A DNA stretch of 10,069 bases from CAZFQG01 sp964520785. Its GTDB lineage: Bacteria > Planctomycetota > Planctomycetia > Pirellulales > Thermoguttaceae. Both the position numbers and the translations under genes were made by a program. The notes under the pieces are model-generated. The model saw only the letters and a program-made list of their open reading frames with translations, ran no database searches and was not told the origin of the DNA. Shown here piece after piece: positions 7,169-10,069 of the stretch. Location: the NCBI GenBank assembly GCA_964520785.1, contig CAZFQG010000214.1:1-10069 (forward strand), written 5' to 3'. Within the stretch, counting starts at the first letter, position 1, and each line of letters opens with the position of its first letter.

Positions 7169-7202
7169 ATATCGGATTCTATATATATATATTCTCCGAT
7201 AT
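7169..7202. repeat. Inverted repeat (8-bp arms) around a (TA)6 tract
   Basis: ATATCGGA (7169-7176) and TCCGATAT (7195-7202) are exact inverted copies. Between them is a self-complementary (TA)6 run (7180-7191) flanked by 3-nt mismatched segments, so the whole can fold as a long AT-rich hairpin or cruciform. It lies about 62-95 bp ahead of the HEAT-repeat start codon and is the most AT-rich patch in the region, so it may coincide with the promoter or an operator. Confidence 0.7.
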
Positions 7203-7250
7203 TTTATGCTCGGCCGTTCATTCGTCCAGCGTTTTTACGTCCCCGCTAGA

Positions 7251-7256
7251 GAGGAG
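7251..7256 (+). promoter_or_regulatory. Ribosome binding site fixing the HEAT-repeat start
   Basis: GAGGAG ends 8 nt before the ATG at 7265, near-ideal spacing. It decides for this start even though it leaves a long (about 30-residue) N-terminal stretch before the hydrophobic part of the signal peptide. Confidence 0.8.
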
Positions 7257-7264
7257 ATTGACGG

Positions 7265-9424
7265 ATGTGTTCCCGGGAGCCATACCCCCCGTATCGCCAT
7301 TGCCTGTCGCGCCGAGCCGGTTTTCCATCCCGTTCGTCGCCGGCCTCGAAGTGGATAAGGCGGCCGTTTCTTGCTATTCTGGTTTTGCTTACGGCGGCCG
7401 CCACCACCGGGTCCGCGCAGACCGATTCCTCGTCCCCGTTGGACAACGCTTTTCAGATTCTGCGAACCCTCGAGTTGGGACAGAATCTTGGAATCCTCAA
7501 TCCTATCGAACAGGCGGTGTCGCTTTCACATGACAACGAAGAGGTACGCGAAGACTTGGAGCGGCGTCTGATCGGCGTCCTCCGGACCGAGTCCACCGAC
7601 CTTGCCCGAGATTACGCGTGCCGGCAGTTGGCACTCGTCGGATCGGATGACGCGGTGGACACCTTGGCCGGGCTACTAAATCATCCGCGCCAGGCTTACA
7701 TGGCCCGGTATGCGATCGAAGCGATTGGAACCCAAGCGGCTAGGAAGGCGCTCCGCGACGCAATCTCGAAGACCGAGGGTCTTCAGAAGGCGGGCCTGGT
7801 GATCTCCTTGGGCCGGTTGGCGGATTCGGAATCGGTGGTCATCTTGATCCCGCTTCTCGATTCCCCGGATGCCAACGTTCTGGAGGCGACCGTCATCGCC
7901 CTGGGGCGGATCGGAACCCAAAATGCGTTCGACGCGCTCCGGCAGTTTCATGTTCGGGCGGCTGAGAGGATCCGTCCGATCGTTGAAAACGCGGAACTCC
8001 AAGCGGCGGAACGACTTCTTCTTGGGGGAAGTCGCGATGCGGCCTTGAAGGCCTATACGGAGCTTTCTTCTTGCACCTCCGCGAAGGTCCAACTGGCCGC
8101 CTACCGGGGTCTGATTCTCTCGCAGCCGGAGCAAGCCGCCGCGCTCATTCTGGCCGGATTGGCGGATGAGGACGGCGGAAAGAGGGCCGTCGCGGCCGAT
8201 TGCATTATCTCGCTTCGGCATCCGGAGGATATCGACGTCATTGCCGACGCGGCGGTGGACCTACCGGTGCCCGGACGGGTCGCCGCCTTGCACGCACTGC
8301 AAGACCGCACGGAGGATTCCGTCCGTAGAGCGGCCCTCGCGGGCCTCGATTCGAAAGACGCGGTGGTCCGCAAGGCGTCACTTAGAGTACTCGTTTCCGC
8401 CGCTACCTCCGAGGACGTCCCACGGTTGGCCGCGATCATGGGCGGCGACTTGAATCTCGAGATTCAAGAGGCCGCGTTCGAAACCCTCCGGCTAATGAGA
8501 CATCCGGAAACCGAGGCGGGGATCCTCGCGTTGCTTTCCGATGAGGAGGCCCGAACCCCTCGTCTTCTCCGGGCGGCGTTCTCCCGGCGTTCGCCGGCGT
8601 TTGCGTCGGTGTTTCTCGCGGCGGCCGAATCTTCCGACGCCGCGGTTCGCAGAGCGGCGCTCGAAGCGCTGGAAGTCATGGCTCCGCCCGAACAAGCCGA
8701 GGCGCTCGTCTCGCTTCTGGCGAAATCGACGCCCGGTGAGGAGCGCGAGGCCGCCGGCCGCGCGGTTTGGATGGCGTGCGAAAAGATCGCCGATCCGGCC
8801 GCGCGAAGCGAACCGCTCTTCGCCGGTTACGAAAAGGCCGATTCCGTCGGCCGTGCGGCGATACTCCCCTCCATCGCGAGAATCGGCGGCGACAAGGCGC
8901 TGGCCACCGTCCACGCGGCCATGAAGAGCGACGACCAAGGCCTTCGGGACGCGGGATACCGGGCGCTGGCCAACTGGCCCGACGCGTCGGTGGCCGAAGA
9001 GCTGTTCGATATCGCCAAGAACAGCGAGAACGAAGCCTACCGCATTTGGACGCTCCGCGCCTATGCCCGCGTCGTCTCGCTGCCGGATGCCTTCTCGCCG
9101 GAAAAGGCCTTCGAGATGCTCAAATCGGCGATGGACCTGGCGAAGCGAGATGAGGACCGCTGTTTGATCGTGACGCGACTGGCAGCCGTCCGCACCCCCG
9201 GCTCGTTGGAACTCCTGCTTTCCTATCTCGACGATCCGGCACTGAAGGAGGGGGCGGTCGAGGCGGTCTTCCTTTCCGCCAAGGGCCTCAGCCAGTCCCA
9301 CCCGGATATTGCCGAGCCGGCCCTCCGGAAGGTCCGCGAATTAACCAAGGATGAAGCCGTCTTGCAGCAGACCGACAAGGTCCTGCGCGACATCGAAGCT
9401 CGAAAACAGAACCCCACGCAATAG
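7265..9424 (+). CDS. Secreted HEAT-repeat protein
   Basis: 719 residues, function unknown. A long Arg- and Ser-rich lead (1-29) is followed by a signal peptide core (WIRRPFLAILVLLTAAATTG, 30-49) with a likely cut after SA at 51, so the protein is probably periplasmic. From about 85 to 700 it is built of paired amphipathic helices of HEAT/PBS-lyase type: ARDYACRQLALVGSDDAVD (114-132), ARYAIEAIGTQAARKAL (147-163) and LEATVIALGRIGTQNAFDAL (206-225) show the alternating Ala/Leu pattern and the Asp-Ala after the second helix. Repeats toward the middle and end (AVRRAALEALEVMAP, AAILPSIARIGGDKAL) keep it. No catalytic domain is visible. Such solenoids normally serve as protein-binding scaffolds. The gene ends 11 bp before a Tat-exported oxidoreductase, so the two are probably cotranscribed and may act together in the envelope; that is inference. 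Confidence 0.88.
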   Translation: MCSREPYPPYRHCLSRRAGFPSRSSPASKWIRRPFLAILVLLTAAATTGSAQTDSSSPLDNAFQILRTLELGQNLGILNPIEQAVSLSHDNEEVREDLERRLIGVLRTESTDLARDYACRQLALVGSDDAVDTLAGLLNHPRQAYMARYAIEAIGTQAARKALRDAISKTEGLQKAGLVISLGRLADSESVVILIPLLDSPDANVLEATVIALGRIGTQNAFDALRQFHVRAAERIRPIVENAELQAAERLLLGGSRDAALKAYTELSSCTSAKVQLAAYRGLILSQPEQAAALILAGLADEDGGKRAVAADCIISLRHPEDIDVIADAAVDLPVPGRVAALHALQDRTEDSVRRAALAGLDSKDAVVRKASLRVLVSAATSEDVPRLAAIMGGDLNLEIQEAAFETLRLMRHPETEAGILALLSDEEARTPRLLRAAFSRRSPAFASVFLAAAESSDAAVRRAALEALEVMAPPEQAEALVSLLAKSTPGEEREAAGRAVWMACEKIADPAARSEPLFAGYEKADSVGRAAILPSIARIGGDKALATVHAAMKSDDQGLRDAGYRALANWPDASVAEELFDIAKNSENEAYRIWTLRAYARVVSLPDAFSPEKAFEMLKSAMDLAKRDEDRCLIVTRLAAVRTPGSLELLLSYLDDPALKEGAVEAVFLSAKGLSQSHPDIAEPALRKVRELTKDEAVLQQTDKVLRDIEARKQNPTQ

Positions 9425-9435
9425 GAAACGCCGCC

Positions 9436-10069
9436 ATGACCCGACCGAAGAGGACCCATTACAATCGCCGCGAAATCCTCAAACGCGGCGTGATCGCCGC
9501 GTCGGCGATCGCGTCTCCGTTCGTGGTCCGTTCCCGTGCCCTCGGAAAAGACGGCGCAACCGCGCCGAGCAACCGCGTCACCGTCGGCGTGATCGGCGTC
9601 GGCTGCATGGGCCGTGGGCATTTCCGGATTCTTGCCGAGAACCCCGGAGTCCAAATGGTTGCCCTAAGCGACGTCGATTCGTGGCGCCGCGAGAACGAAA
9701 CGAACGTCCTCAAGGAAATCTACGGCCGCAACCAGCCCGGCGGTGATTTTCACGGGTTTCAGGAGTACAACGATTTTCGCGATCTTCTCGCGCGGACCGA
9801 TATCGATGCCGTGGTGATCGCCACCGGAGAACGCTGGCACCCGGCCATCACCGTTCGCGCGGCCGCCGCCGGGAAAGACATCTATTGTGAGAAGCCGATC
9901 TCGCTCACCATCCGCCAGGCGCGGACGATGGCCCAAACCGTCCGCCGGCACAACCGCGTCTTTCAAACCGGCCTGCAGCAACGGAACTCGCCGGAGTACC
10001 TCAAGGCGTTCGAACTGGTTCACGCCGGCCGCATCGGCGACGTGAAGCTCGCGTACGTCAACGACAGCG
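9436..10069 (+). CDS. Tat-exported Gfo/Idh/MocA family oxidoreductase, N-terminal part
   Basis: Partial; 211 codons are in the window and the frame stays open at the end. Residues 1-37 are a twin-arginine signal: NRREILKRG (Arg11-Arg12) and then a hydrophobic stretch from 18 to 31. The Rossmann fold follows with VGVIGVGCMGRG (Gly54, Gly56, Gly59), an acidic strand end (SDVD, 78-81), ATGERWHP at 129-136 where many relatives have TPDHWH, and the family hallmark EKP in YCEKPIS (Lys153 is the expected active-site lysine). Family members use NAD(P) on sugars or sugar derivatives; Tat export suggests the enzyme leaves the cytoplasm already folded with its cofactor. The substrate is not evident. The start at 9436 has GGAA about 8 nt upstream, and the gene sits 11 bp after the HEAT-repeat gene, as in an operon. 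Confidence 0.92.
   Translation, partial: MTRPKRTHYNRREILKRGVIAASAIASPFVVRSRALGKDGATAPSNRVTVGVIGVGCMGRGHFRILAENPGVQMVALSDVDSWRRENETNVLKEIYGRNQPGGDFHGFQEYNDFRDLLARTDIDAVVIATGERWHPAITVRAAAAGKDIYCEKPISLTIRQARTMAQTVRRHNRVFQTGLQQRNSPEYLKAFELVHAGRIGDVKLAYVNDS

Larger units (their letters stand above)
6918..7264. other. Divergent intergenic region between the efflux operon and the HEAT-repeat gene
   Basis: This 347-bp stretch carries no gene I can support. It has the possible -10 of the efflux operon at its left end, a GC-rich hairpin at 7140-7160, an AT-rich inverted repeat at 7169-7202, and the ribosome site GAGGAG (7251-7256) of the HEAT-repeat gene at its right end. A short direct repeat (GCGGTTC at 7116-7122 and 7123-7129) is also present. 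No plus-strand promoter with both boxes was found; the AT-rich patch at 7161-7210 is the likeliest place for one. Confidence 0.6.

Noticed and set aside
8492..9301. 269-codon minus-strand frame inside the HEAT-repeat gene
   Set aside because: A shadow of the GC-rich solenoid gene, with Arg/Gly-rich composition and no start signal.

Overview
The window is GC-rich bacterial chromosome with no mobile element, RNA gene or CRISPR array that I can see. The gene content (a Tat-exported Gfo/Idh/MocA oxidoreductase next to a secreted HEAT-repeat protein, a cyclophilin with a long helical N-terminal region, and an adaptor/RND permease pair) looks most like a member of the Planctomycetota or a related PVC lineage. 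That placement is inferred from gene style, not from a marker gene.

Layout. Positions 1-151 (minus) hold the first 50 codons of pntA, the alpha subunit of NAD(P) transhydrogenase. Its upstream region carries five perfect copies of a 7-bp repeat (261-295). A Rho-independent terminator (379-400, minus) then closes the next gene, a secreted cyclophilin-type peptidyl-prolyl isomerase (440-1603, minus). That gene has a good sigma70-type promoter at 1652-1680. Its -10 box is also a perfect TATAAT on the plus strand, so it may fire in both directions and also serve rsmD (about 1746-2441, plus), the 16S rRNA guanine-N2 methyltransferase gene. rsmD converges on, and overlaps by 71 bp, the end of a two-gene minus-strand efflux operon: a membrane-fusion adaptor (5805-6917) followed by an RND permease (2371-5684).

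The permease is broken in this sequence. Its true N-terminus (start at 5684) runs 105 codons to a TAG at 5367-5369. The remaining 998 codons continue in the -1 frame, and one missing base in a tyrosine codon explains the break. The long open frame that starts at 5805 has about 146 out-of-frame residues at its front and should not be taken as the protein.

A divergent intergenic region of 347 bp (6918-7264) contains a GC-rich hairpin and an inverted repeat around a (TA)6 tract. It precedes a probable two-gene plus-strand operon: a secreted 719-residue HEAT-repeat protein (7265-9424) and, 11 bp later, a Tat-signal Gfo/Idh/MocA dehydrogenase (9436 to beyond the window end).

The window looks mostly like housekeeping and ordinary envelope functions. 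I did not find a convincing new defence or mobile system. The points that most deserve a second look are the permease frameshift, the symmetric promoter between ppi and rsmD, the structured leader of the HEAT gene, and the HEAT/oxidoreductase pair.
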